A DNA stretch of 64,000 bases from Mimachlamys varia (Eukaryota > Mollusca > Bivalvia > Pectinida > Pectinidae): NCBI GenBank assembly GCA_947623455.1, contig OX392534.1:32176926-32240925 (forward strand). Direction: 5' to 3'. The notes under the pieces were generated by a model, which did no database searches, was not told the DNA's origin, and was given only the letters and a program-made list of their open reading frames with translations. Below are positions 1 through 12,382 of this stretch, one piece after another (within the stretch, counting starts at the first letter, position 1; each line of letters opens with the position of its first letter). The translations under genes and the position numbers were made by a program.

Positions 1-299
1 GACGGCTAATTTTCCCAAAACAGCTAGACATGTATAGCCAGTACATTATATCTTATGGAGTGATTTATCACTATCATAATTCATGGCTATTAACTTTTCG
101 TATATTTGTTTTTATCACAAATTTCGAGAAAAAGAAACAAACTTGGTTTACATTATTAATCAGTGACTGCAATTTATACCTCTATTTTCTTTTACGGGAA
201 GATATTGGTGGAGATGTGTGTGTTTATTGTCTCTGTTTAGGAATGAGATGTGCTTATAAGCAATTTGCAAGGATATATAATGTTTTCTGTCATTAACAG

Positions 300-389
300 G
301 GTATCCAGAGTAAGCGACCGCCCGAGGCCCAGAATGCAATTTTACGACGGCACTTCCTTGAACTCACACACAGCTTCATGATTCCTCTT
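300..389 (+). CDS. DENND6: DENND6 exon a
   Basis: Acceptor cattaacag and donor CTT|gtgagt. It encodes 30 residues in phase 0 including [19 protein letters not shown], the most conserved block seen here. The 299 bases upstream are intron; the 88-residue open frame there is not coding. Confidence 0.92.
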
Positions 390-3300
390 GTGAGTACACG
401 ACCACACCTCATATACTCTGAACATTTAAAAAACAATGAAGGATCAAACGTTTACAGATGACAATAATTTGAATCGAGTGAAAATTCATCATTTAAAATC
501 TGAACTAGGAAAACTGGGATCGTACGTCTGCCTGGGGATGTTAGTTTAGTTCCATGTGTGTCAATTGCAATTCAAAATAATTCAGATATTGGATGGAAAA
601 GGCAATATTTTTTTAATTATTGAAAGTTGTGAAATTCCTGATAATATTTTGAAAATGTTGTGTAAAAAATGAAATATTTATAGTAATAATGATAGAATTA
701 CTGATGACCTGCATTTTAATACCATGAATAGACAGATGTTTGTATATACTTGACAGGAGAGATACATGGCCAGTTTGATGCCCCTTCAACGCAACATATC
801 ACCTCACAAAGTAAGTTAGCAAGAGAGGACCAGATCAGGTGTGTTTGAGTTATAGGCCCAATATACGTAACTTTCGGCAAAACTTGAAGCGAAAATCATG
901 CCTAATAACTTTTTATATTTATAGATTTAGTTAAGATTAACTGATATTAGCAATATTCAAGATGAATTCTTTCGCGGTTACTGGTACAGCAGCAGTTGAA
1001 AAAGGCTATTTGTGAACACATGTCCATTTCGAACCATCTTCTTGTTGTTGAAGTTGGCCCCACCTGAATTATTTCTTGATTCTTTTAATTCTTTTGATTT
1101 TTTTGTTAAGAGTTTCTTGTTAGTTACCGCTCAGGTTTACTTCGTTTTAGGCTTATTTTTGCATGGTTATCAACTGGATTTTTTTCAGAATTTTTCAGAA
1201 TCTCGAAAATTTCCCTGAAGTTACGTATATAGGGCCTTTTTAATATCTGGATATTCAAAATTGATAAGTAAAATCAGAAAAAAAATTTCCCTCTCGTTCC
1301 CTGTGTGTAAGATACAGCTGTCCAGTGTAAGAAAAAGGGGGAGGGGATTTCTATCTTGCTATACAAGTATAGCATACATGTCTAGCTGTTTTGCGAAAAT
1401 TAGCCATGTTTCTATGTTTCACGTAACATGACACCACAATGTCTCAGCAACGACCTAACGTCACTTTGGAATCTTAGAGACCACAATATGGTAAAGATGA
1501 AGTTAAAACCTTTGATAATATTTTAACCCTGCACATTAGAAAGATGTTATTAATTTTCGCAAAATCTGTTTGCAATTATTGGGTTGATTAAACAGATTTG
1601 TTTTGGTCTAAAAAAAACTCAAGAGGAAACATAATATTTCCAAAATTGTAGCCAGTTCAAATGCATTTTCATAGTTTCAGAGAAAAATAGTTTTTTTTCA
1701 TACACAAGGTGAAGGATACTGAAATTCCACCCCCAAAATTTTCAAATTTTGCAAAACACATGGCAAAGCCTCAGGTTTTGCTTGTATCCTGAAGAACACA
1801 GGTCCAAATGCCTCTAGGCTTATCACCAGTTATTTTTTACAAAATTCGAATAAGGAGTGTTTTTGTTGATGTATCACAGGGACCTCCCAGACTGCGTCCA
1901 TTTGATCCCGAGGAATTCCTGCGATCTCTCGAACACTCTGGTCCTCAGCTGACGTCAGGAGTGAAAGGCGACTGGGAGGGACTGTATCGTAAATTCTTCA
2001 AGAGCCAAAACTTTGAAGGCTGGTACTACCATCGCCAGCACGAGGTCAACCAAAAACTCCAGGTACTCCACATGGAGGCGCTGTGTGACTCAGTGAGTAT
2101 CTCAGTATTATCATACAGTATTCGACATGGATGCCATTTGTGACTTCGTAACTTTATATTATCTTACACTATTTGTTTATGTTTGTCAAAGACCAAAGAT
2201 CTCAATGATGGTTGATCTGTTAAGTCATTTATAAAGCATTTAGTTTATACTTGGAATGATATGCTAGATAACATTTCGTTGATGATAGCAGCCTATATCA
2301 CAACTTGTTCTCAAGATATGTAGTATTTTCTCATTGTTTGCAGATTGATAAAATCTCATGTCTACAAGTGATTACCTCTCATTTTATCCATGTGATTGTG
2401 GCGAAAATATTTTTCGCACATTAAACCATGAATGATTTAATTGTCATACCATTGTTAAGTTATTTAGATCAAACACATTAACAGTTAAATGGCTGCTCAT
2501 CTCCATAAATCTTGCTGCCATTAAAATTAATTTTCCTCCAGCCCTCTGGCAATGAATGATGTGGCTGTAACTGCATCTTCAGCAGCTTAACTCAAAATAT
2601 CTATCATCCATTTAAGTATGTGAAGCTGAAATGTCAATTTCCTATTATAGCACTGTAAATGATGGTGATGTGTTGTTTGTAGGACCTGGTGGCCTGGATT
2701 CAGGACAAGGAGGAAGTGGAGATTGTTGACCTCATCCTCCGCATACGGGAAAAATTGGTCAGTAGATCATGTAGATTATGGCTGCATTCGCATAACACAT
2801 TGAAAAGGTGTGGGAGGTTCAGAAATATTCCGTGATAAACAAACGCACTTGGACCGAACTATAGTTTTTAAATTCAGTTTTGGTTGATAAAAACGAGTAA
2901 AATTACCTTCTTTCATGCGTTTACTAAATTATATATAATGTTTTCTAATATCTGCATCTTTATAAAAAGAAATAATGCAAACTAGCAAAAATCAGCAATT
3001 TAGTTTCACTAAGTAAAGTCTTGATCCGTCAAAGTATATGTGCCTGATTTTCCAGAGATCAGCCTCTGTTCAGATCTCTACCTGGTGTTTTCTTTCTGTT
3101 TCAACTGCATGCGTGAATAAATCTCTACTGTTTCCAAAAGGGAGACAATTCTGTACTTCTTTATATTGTGGTCAGGAAAATATGTCACAGTTTAGCTTCA
3201 CCTCTTTAATGAGTGGAAGTTCATTATGTCTGCAAATGTTAGTAGACTGTTTAGCATACAGTATATAGAACATTTTCAGTAAATGGTGAAATTAAAGCCG

Positions 3301-3550
3301 ATGAGAACAGTGATTGATTGGTGAATGATTAAGTATTGCCAGTATGTTAGATGTTAACCACAATTCTACATTGATACTTGTGTATATAAATTCCTTACCT
3401 TAATATATTCCAAGTCTATTTTTTTTTCAGGCCTTTGCTGCCAGTAACCAGATTGCTGTGAGTAACGAGAGCTTACAGAAACTTAACAAACACATGGACA
3501 ATATCATCTCCTCATTACCTGAAGATCTACAGGCGGTCCTGAAGAGTTGA
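300..3550 (+). CDS. DENND6: DENN domain-containing protein 6 homologue, 3' part (5 coding exons)
   Basis: C-terminal part of a DENND6 (FAM116) protein. This family acts on endosomal Rab proteins (Rab14 is the known client of DENND6A) through a DENN guanine-exchange module in the cytoplasm. The five exons are 300-389, 757-810, 1880-2092, 2683-2757 and 3431-3550. Each is bounded by AG/GT and all introns are phase 0, so the exons join without a frame break. The joined peptide is 183 residues plus TGA. It follows the known DENND6 C-terminus motif by motif: [50 protein letters not shown] and [11 protein letters not shown]. The N-terminal DENN core lies upstream of the window. I recognise the family from memory of vertebrate DENND6A/B and cannot tell the A/B assignment; invertebrates usually have one gene. 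Confidence 0.93.
757..810 (+). CDS. DENND6: DENND6 exon b
   Basis: An 18-codon exon between ttgacag and AAA|gtaagt, encoding [11 protein letters not shown] followed by RNISPHK. A MITE copy sits 43 bp downstream in the next intron. Confidence 0.92.
854..1237 (-). mobile_element. TTAA-type MITE, copy 1 (inverted)
   Basis: A 384-bp element bounded by AGGCCCAATATACGTAACTT and the inverted AAGTTACGTATATAGGGCCT. Its interior is the reverse complement of the copies at 42,471 and 56,540 (shared blocks: ctgctgtaccagtaaccgcg-type sequence and gaattcatcttgaatattgc). Flanks are TTAT and TTTT, decayed from TTAA. It has no coding capacity. Confidence 0.85.
1880..2092 (+). CDS. DENND6: DENND6 exon c
   Basis: A 71-codon exon from gtatcacag to TCA|gtgagt. 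It begins [13 protein letters not shown] and carries [19 protein letters not shown], typical of the DENND6 C-terminal segment. The ATG at 1808 in the same frame lies in the intron and is not the start. Confidence 0.93.
2683..2757 (+). CDS. DENND6: DENND6 exon d
   Basis: A 25-codon exon between tgtttgtag and TTG|gtcagt, encoding [19 protein letters not shown]. It matches the LLLWIQKHTEVETVDLVL-like stretch of the vertebrate proteins. Confidence 0.9.
3431..3550 (+). CDS. DENND6: DENND6 terminal coding exon
   Basis: Acceptor is a T-rich tract ending ttttttcag. It encodes 39 residues ending [13 protein letters not shown] and a TGA stop at 3548-3550. The conserved LPEDLQ motif near the C-terminus supports the frame. 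Confidence 0.92.
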   Translation, partial: AFAASNQIAVSNESLQKLNKHMDNIISSLPEDLQAVLKS

Positions 3551-4851
3551 CACCGGACCTCCGGATAGTGACAATCTCTACAAGATCGGCCTCGGCCATC
3601 TTGGAGCTTCCTCGGGGAGGATGTAGGTCTGCAGTACCGGTCAGACTTTGAGTTGTCCTTGTAGATCAGCAGTGCTGAATACAGTCGACGCAACGGGCAG
3701 CTGTCGCAGTCCATCTGGCAGCTTGAAAGTCTTCATAACTCCCATCATCTGAGGAGATTTCAACGTTCAAGGTGATCACTACGCCCAAGGTCGTGATATA
3801 TATAAAGGTCAAGGTCACAGGTACCACAGAAAAGTCCATGAGGCAATTTTTTTGCTTCGTGACCAAAGATTCAAGGAAGTTGTCATGGCAGCCAAGGTCA
3901 TGACCTTTTGACCTCTGACTCCTGGATGGAGTCCCCCACCAGTGACACAGTATTGTTTACAGTGTCCAACACGTTTCTAGTCCCGTCCTGTGTAATACTT
4001 GTTCATGGCTTCATGTTACCATGACAACCAGGTCGTTTAGGAACATTATATTTACAATTTTAGAAAAGAAATGTTTCTTATTTATTGAAAAAAAAATATG
4101 TTGGTTTTTTTTTTCATGAATTATGAATTTTTAATTACACTTGTAATTGTAATTAAGATATTTCTTTCTTTTAATGTCAAATTGAGAATCGTTATTTGAT
4201 GTTGTTTTAGATCTGAAGTAATTCCATTGATATTTTAATTTCATTTCACCTCTGACTGACCTTTTCATGTAAGATATTGGAAAAATTCCTTAAATAGTAC
4301 AACATTTATCTATCAGTGTTTTTTGCACAAGTCTTTGTCACTATTACTGTTAAATAATTATTTGTCTGGAAAAGTTAATATTTCGGAAACTTAAAAATAG
4401 AATTAAAAATGAAGTTTTGTACGGTAGGTTATGTTTTCATGCTAAAATGCCACATTTTTGAGGTTTTATTGTGTGTACAAAATGTTAAATTTTAACATTA
4501 AATCAACTGTCAATGTTAGTGAGGTTCCACTGTTTTGCACAAATGATATTACCAAAGACATTTTAGATACAAGGGTATTTTTGTCCATGTTGTCTCTATG
4601 ACTGATGCAGAGTCCGATAGATTAATTACCGTAGCATGAAACCTATAAAGGAAAGAACAGAGTAAGATATGATGTTGGGCCCGATGTTTATCACAATTCT
4701 TAACTAATCATGTAAAAAGTAAAGGGTAAGTCAAGGGGAGCTATTGTTTTACCTGTGAATAATAAACCATAAATTAAAATAATGCACTTATTTTTCAGGT
4801 AAGCAATATGAGAAATTAAAAAAAAAAAAAATTCCAGTGGTAACATATTAC

Positions 4852-4937
4852 ACCCATCCACCCCCACCCCCCCACCCCCCCCACCCCCCACCCCACCCCA
4901 TCCCCCCCCCACCCCCCCCCCCCCCACCCCCACCCCA
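4852..4937 (-). repeat. C-rich simple repeat (CnA), potential G-quadruplex on the minus strand
   Basis: About 85 bases made almost only of C runs separated by single A or T. The minus strand has many G-runs of 4 or more and could form a G-quadruplex. Open frames here (Gly/Val-rich) are artefacts of composition. Confidence 0.8.
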
Positions 4938-7900
4938 AGAAAGAAGTTAAACAGGTGGCTAATATGCTTGTGTAACGTGGCCCCGACCCTGTATTTGAAA
5001 TGTACATCATGACAGATTCTCTATTTTTGTACATTTACTAAGCTGTCTAACTTAATCAGTCGTTTAAGTATTTTTTTTCTCTATATAATTATTTCATTTC
5101 AAATTACATTTCTGAACGTGACAGTACACCTAATGATAAGTATTGAAGTTCCTTCTAACTGTTTTTTTTTTTTTTAAGCTTTGGGACATGTTTACCGCCA
5201 ATAATGATTGGTTATTGTGCTATTTTATTAGGTAAGGGTTCACTTTGTACATTTGTGTTATTGATAATGACCATTCAGTACCCTAAAAATGGAATGAAAA
5301 GGAAGACTTATTTTACTGTATTAAGTCTTCAGTGAATTATAGAGTTGTCCGTACCACCATTAATCATTTCAATCATCTTAACAGCAGATCTGTCAATGTG
5401 CCAAAATCTTAAATCAATCTTACTTTTTATTGTTTGATTGAGTTGAAATGGTTGTTTAGTGTGTATGAAATGTATTTGACATAAACCAGACATGTCCTTC
5501 ATATTAAGCAAAAAGTGTTAGGCCAAACAAAAAAAATTATTGTATTTCTACTTTTTGGCTTTCAAAAATTAATAGTACCTAGATTTGCAAATCTTTTATT
5601 TTGCCTAACATTTTAAACAGATGTATGATAGGGACCCAGTTTTATTCTTCAGATGGGGTTGTTTGAATTTACAAAACTAAATTTTGTGGTATTCATTTAA
5701 ACTTAGGGAAGACAGAAAGCCGAAAAACATAAATATTCTTTTTGGCCTGATTTAGATTTTCTTGTTCAGCTTCACTTCACCGCAGACAGACATGAGATTC
5801 AGATTTTTTTTATATATATATGTTTAAAATCATGAATATATAATGATGATTACCAACGATATTTCTGCTTGTTCTTATTCTGCATTGAAGGATATCATGC
5901 GTGTCAGTTATAACATGTATTCAAAATACTAGTCTGTATAAAGATTCTATGTTTTTGTTAATCCATTTGTCCTGTAAGATCATATCAAATCATTACTTTT
6001 ATCATTTTTCTCTATTGTTTATTCTAAAACAATTATCTTTTTAAATAAAATTTCTTTAAATGCTCAAGGTTAAATAATGTTAAAAAAGAGATGTCAAAAA
6101 TATTTTAAAGGTTCTTGAAATACCGTTATAAAAAAAATCCTTCAGTTCTTGCCACACATTTTTTGTATTCCTATTGATGATGGGCCAGGGGATTATGTAT
6201 ACAAATGTAACCCTGGTTCCTGTTTAAAATTTTAAAAAAAAAAAGGCTAGAATACATCATTTTATATAAAAAGTTGACCTTGGGCAGCTCAAAATACAGT
6301 CATCAATGATCAAGCATGTCTATAAGTTAGATTGACCTTGGAATATGCAAAAGCCTGATCTTGGTCCTGAATTAGTAAATATTATATAGATGTGTTTACC
6401 TATCTATCCTAAATAGAAAAAAAGGATGATATCAAAATTAAGAAAGATTAAAAGCACTATTATAAAGAGATATAAAATGTACCATTTATTGTATTAGTCT
6501 ACAAATATACAGGGACTAGGGCCCAGTTATCATATAATCAGAAAAAAAATCAAGTTTTATTTTCTTTATATGAGTTGAGAGTTTTTTAAGTTGCATTGTC
6601 AGCTTGAAGCTAGCAATCTTTTGACCAACTTGGCCCAGCTGAATACTTTCTCTGTTATCCTCAAGCACTGTACATGTTACTTTACCGTATCAGTCTGACA
6701 TTAGCTAGTGTAGGAAAGGTAGACTGTATCTGAATGGATATAAATAGAAAATAAGTTACAAATGGTGCCTTATAGAACTTGTTTTAAGCACTTTTATTTC
6801 ATTTTTTTATACAGATAATTATAACAGTGAAAATGTTCATGGCGTTGAAATTTTCGCTTATTTCCCCTGGATTAAATTACTATGAATATATCCACACATG
6901 AACATATTTAACATTACTCAATCTCTACCCTGTGTAAAAGTAGTTTAGATACACAGTACTAAACAGCATGACTGACAATGCAAAGACATTTTACACTGCT
7001 AACAGTTTGGAGGCTGACAAAGCAAAAAATTGCACATAAGCAAATATCCATTTGCTACAGTATTTAGCTCATTTTGTTGATATTTTATTTTTATTGTTCT
7101 TGTTGCTATAAATGTACTCAAAAGTGCTTTTAAATTCAAGATTCTCAAGCAAAGTTCTAGGAGTTTTCCACTGGTTGTGCTATGAAATTTGCATTAATTT
7201 TTATTTTTTGGTAATAAGCCATTGTAAAAAAAGTACGCTGGAATTTATTCATTAACTAATATTTATAATGCAGAAGAAGCAAAAACACGAACAGTTTTGT
7301 TTTTGTTCAAATATTCAAGAAAGTACTTCATTTTGTTTTCAACTCACTGCTGATTTTTTTCTGCTTTTTTTTTTTGATGAATAATTTTTGCTATTTTGTT
7401 TACTCAGCTGTTTTTTTTTTTTTGTTTTTTTTTTTGTCTTTTAGAAAAATACATAGTCACTATGCCATTGACCAAAATAAAAAATAGGGCCTGTTGCCAG
7501 ATCTGGTTGCTATGACAACATTTTACTTAAGAATCCTTGACGACTGATCGCAGTGTTGCTATCTATGCAGTGTGACTTACCGTTCCCCTTCACCATGCCT
7601 TGTATCACTCACTGCCTTTAGCTTGTCCTGTACCCATTTGTAATTTAAACTTATCAATCAGTTTTATCGTAGCTTACATTGCGCGTCACACTGTCTCAAT
7701 TGTTGCAAAAGTATGTGTTATACAAGTATTAAACTTTTTAAGTCAAGAGAAAGTTTCTTTCCCAACTTCCTGAATTCAAAACATTTTCAATTTGATGAAA
7801 TACAATTATTTGAAATAATATTTTTACATGTTTTATGTAGTCCTGGAAATATTTTGTAAAAATCTTCAAATATATAAATTTTAGCTGTATTCCTAGCTTC

Positions 7901-8933
7901 CACTGCCGAAGAAGTGGTTTTACATTGGTTTTTTTCTTGTTATCGTTATTTTCATAAATACATGATGCATGATTTTTGCTCTATTTGGATTTGTACGTTG
8001 TATGAAACGCAGTATTAATCAGCGTGCTGTACAGTTGTGGACATCACGAAACAACAGGTAACTTTGTACGACATTTTTGTCATTTTAGAACAGCTTCATT
8101 TTGGGAGCTGATTTGTCTTCCTGCGTGAAACAGTTATAAAATTCTGTATGTAACAATTACTGTACTTGAGCATTAATTTTGACTTATTGATAAGTGTTAA
8201 AAAGTATAATCTCTGTCTTAATGAAATTGCAATTACATGTACAACGACAAGCATGATGTACAATACGATTTTTGAAAGAGTACTACCTGTAATAAGAAAT
8301 TAATTTTCTTGTTGAAGATAAAATGGTATTTATGTGAAACTATATAGTATTTATTTAATTGTGTTTTTAATATATAACAGAATTTTAAGTATTTCTGATA
8401 CGTTATCACATCCCTCGATATTTCATTCCTCATTGTGCTGAACACAAATGTTCCATATTACATTTCAAATCACGGATTACAATGCCAGATTTGTGTTGTC
8501 ACGGGTAACTATATCTCTCGCTTCTCTTCATCGCTACTCATATTATCCCCAGAAGTATTTTTATTGATACAGTGTATAACTTTATTTGAAAAATATATAT
8601 AACACAAATATCGGACGTATTCGAAAGACGATAAAAATGAGTTTCATATATTAGGGGGAGGGGAAATAGTTGGTGTATTTCAAATTTTCTTCTTGCAGTT
8701 ATGTGGCTCCAGCATCTTTTTCTGTAAAAATTCAGTATTAAATTACGGCAATATTTACATTTCATAAAAAAAGTATTTTTACCCTTTGAATGTTGTTATA
8801 GTGGTACAACAGAAATTAACAAAAAAAAATATTTCATTGATAAAAAAAATATGTCATACACCTTAAAACACACATTTGAACTTTTCCAATGGAAAAGTTG
8901 AAAAAGTTCATTATGAATTTCTGGGCCCAGTTG

Positions 8934-9160
8934 TTCAAAAGTTGATTAGCTTAATCAGTGATTAGTGCAAATTTTAATTATCCTGTAACTTTAAAGTGAA
9001 ACCATAGATTGAGTTACAACTTCGCAGATATCAAATATATAATAGTGTCAATTTACAAGCAAAATTTCAAGATTTTGCCTTGTATACTGACAGAATTATT
9101 AAAGTTTGAAAAATGTTGTAAAATAGTGATTAAGCTAATCACCTTTTGAACAACTGGGCC
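8934..9160. mobile_element. 227-bp MITE with about 35-bp terminal inverted repeats
   Basis: Left end GGCCCAGTTGTTCAAAAG then ttgattagcttaatca; right end tgattaagctaatcacc then CTTTTGAACAACTGGGCC. The AT-rich interior has no ORF. This ending is typical of small non-autonomous DNA transposons in invertebrates. I could not define the target duplication. Confidence 0.85.
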
Positions 9161-12100
9161 TTGGGGTGAATAAGTTAAGACAGTTTATCATGTTTCACTA
9201 CCTATTTGATCTACATTCAGGTCAGTGACCACACTTTGGTATTTGGTATTATTAGACACGTATATAAAGCCTGATTTACAAAGAATGATTAGTCGGAGGT
9301 CTATAGATGGTCGTTAAGTAGGGTACAAGTATTATGTGAGAGCCGCGATGTATTCTGTGTGATGATCACATGGCTAGTGCAATGGAGTTTTATTCCTGGC
9401 CTTATTCAGTAAAACAGTTCATAGTATTACATGACATTTCTGTCAGATTTTCTTTTTATTTTTTGGTGCATTTTTTTCTTATACATTATGTATCTATTTC
9501 ATTTAATGTGATGAATTTTATTTCTACAGTAAAATACAGTTCTGTCAAAATGTGAGATTTATCATCATTTCTTCCTATCTTTGTAATATAACATTAGTTT
9601 CTTTACATTTTCCACTACAAACTAAAACAACAAATTCTGTTGCACAAGACAAATTCCTCAACTGAACTTCATATGTTTGTGTTTTATTTCTTAATAGATG
9701 ATTGTATTACATGTATTTTTTTTTTTGTGTTTGTGTATTTTATGATTGATTGTGTTAACAATTTGTGTTAAGTATTTCTCTGGCATTGTTAGTGAGTCTT
9801 CATCTTTACGCAAACATTGTACCAAACTTGAGTAATGAACATTATCACATTGTTTATAATTATTCCAGTGTGGTCATTTAAAGGTAATTTTAGTCAGTTA
9901 CAAAAACATCTTAATATTAAGGAAAAGAAATGTTGGAAAACTTACTGTTATTCCCATCAGAGGTAGGTATACCAGAGGGTCGGAATTTATTCATTTACAT
10001 TTTCACTCGTGGTAAACCCCTACATATTTAAACATGGCTGGCCCAGTCTTTGATTTTGTATGGTTCAAATGGTATTCAGTGGTTTCCTGTAGACTTTCCA
10101 GAAATTTTCACTATTTTAATGATAAAACATAATGGTTATTTTTATATGGCTTTGGCGTATAGTGTTGGCTAATGTCGTTACTCTGTCATAACTTCATTTC
10201 CTCTCATTTATTCCTCAATAGATCGAGATATTAAACAGTTGTTTGTTGTGTAGTTATATGATGATAAGATACAGGTCAATTTCTGATTTGGTGAAGATCA
10301 ATTTATTTTTCTAACGGTTTGGCCAAATATAACTCTAAAAATCACAGTAAAATTACATACTAGTAGCCAACATTGGAAAGCCTTGTCGAACACCTGTAAA
10401 TTTTTTTCTTTTTTTTTTTAAAAATCTTTACAAAAAATTTCTTTGGTTTTCAGCAGGTCATTCTTGTGTAAGACCAGTCCTACACAATAGATTACTTAAA
10501 TACTTAATGCCAAAGATTTTGCGTATTGTCATTTAGAAATATGCATTAAAGAGTGGGGAAAGAAATGAAGAAGTTATACGAAAAATATTTGTGAGATCGC
10601 ATGACTTAAGAAAAGTAAAATTTAAAATTTTGGATTTATAGCTAATATATTGCAGAAAATGAAACATCATTTCCAAAAAAAAAGACTGTTAAAATGGTTC
10701 TTAGAATGTTTTTTTGAACTTGCAGCAGTCATGAAATTCAGTCATGTCTAGAGACTTGTTTATATTGGTTTGGTTATGGTGGCGGTTTCATTGTACAGCA
10801 CCGTTCTGTTGTAATTAGCACATCCAAAAAGACAATCAAATTAAGGGTATATGCTACCTTACTGGGGAATGTATCTCTGTTACAAGAGATTTCAACCCAA
10901 TTAAACTCATGAAATACTCAACTGAATTTATGCATTATGTTACTTAGCTTCAGGAGATCTATTTCCTCTCTTTACTAGAATAAAGGTATGTTTTAATGAC
11001 TTATAGAATGTATCAACCCTGTGTGATGTAGACTAAGAAATCTCAACCCGAAGGCAAGATATATGAATTTTATCTCGAAACTTTGCCGAGTGCCAAAATT
11101 CATAAATCTTATCCCGGGGGTTGTGATTTCTCTGTCTATATTATACAGGGGTGATTGTTTATTTTTCTCCCACATTTTCCTTATGTATAATAAGTTGTAA
11201 TTGAACACGGTGCCTCGCGCCATCATCAATGGCAGATTCAATGTGTGATGAAATTGGTGACGTTTCACTGGTTACACTGCATAAAGTGATGATGCAGTAG
11301 TGGCATTATAGAATTATAACCCCTGTGAGCTGTCTTTTTCCTTCCCTGATAAAAGATAGGTCTATCTATTATATAGCAAAATTGGGAATGAACCAATGAA
11401 GTGTGGGAGAAAGAAAATATTTAATGTTCTTTAATATAACTCTTTGTTATATATAAAGGCTGGTTTCCTCAGGTGCTGTATATCCTAAAGACTTTTTAAT
11501 CCTTTCATCACTGTAAACCATAATGGAATCACCCAGATCAAAACATGGTAGGGTTCACTAATGTTACATGGGGGATGGAAGGATTAATCATATTTCCTAT
11601 CCATAAATATCCATATTTCTTATTCATATCGAAAGTTTTCAAACAATGGTTTTCTCAGGATGCTTTTTGTATAAGAGATAATTTTTTTTACTTCAAAATG
11701 TTAAACAATCTGTCATTCTGAATTGTTTTTCTGAACATTCATATTAATGGAAGCAGACTAAGGTTATACAGTACCACAGATATAACATTTCCAGTGTATG
11801 GTAAACTGAAGCAAGATGTTCAGTATTTCAAGTTTGTAAAACTTGCCGAGTTAAATCACTAAGCCAAGCATGCTGGAAAATTGATTTTAGATGTGAGATT
11901 CTACTTGTGAAATATTTGAGAATTGTACTGAAACATTTTATTTTCAGTTTCATTGATTATGAATTTTCTTTGTTATGTTTATTTTTGTGTATATTGTTTT
12001 ATGTGATGTAAGATAAAGACAAATAAAAACAGTTAAACATGTGTATACAATGTCACCATTGTGTCTGTGCTTTTTGTAAGTAGACAAATACTTAATACAT

Positions 12101-12162
12101 GCCGAGTCTACAGTCTCCTCTCACTGAGGTATCATCTGACTGAACTGAAACCTTGTGCGACA

Positions 12163-12382
12163 TTTGGTTTATTTTGTTTTACGTCCTATTAACAGCCAGG
12201 GTCATTTAAGGACTTGCCGGATTTTGGAGATGGAGGAAAGTTGGAGTACCCGAAGAAAAACTACCGACCGATTGTCAGTACCTGGCAACTGCCCAATGTT
12301 GGTTTTCGAATCGCAACCCAGAGGTGGAGAGCTAGTGGTAAAAAGTTGGCAACATTAAACACTCAGCCACTGCCGTCCCACC
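12163..12382 (-). mobile_element. tRNA-derived SINE copy abutting the satellite
   Basis: Read on the minus strand it starts GGCAGTGGCTGAGTG (box-A-like), passes a box-B-like region, then ggcagttgccaggtactgac, and ends ctgttaataggacgtaaaac. This is the same order as the better-preserved copy at 59,345. Its 5' end directly touches the first 32-bp satellite unit. Small ORFs here are spurious. Confidence 0.75.

Larger units (their letters stand above)
3551..12150 (+). other. DENND6 3' UTR and/or intergenic AT-rich DNA
   Basis: No convincing coding exon on either strand over 8.6 kb. The first 400 bases are GC-richer and look like proximal 3' UTR. AATAAA motifs occur near 6043 and at about 12,024; the latter is followed by a GU-rich stretch (ttgtgtctgtgctttttg), as expected of a real cleavage site. 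A UTR reaching 12 kb is therefore possible but unproven. The region also holds a C-rich tract (4852) and a MITE (8934). Confidence 0.4.

Noticed and set aside
4700..5034. Gly/Val/Trp-rich minus ORFs
   Set aside because: Low-complexity translation of the C-rich tract.
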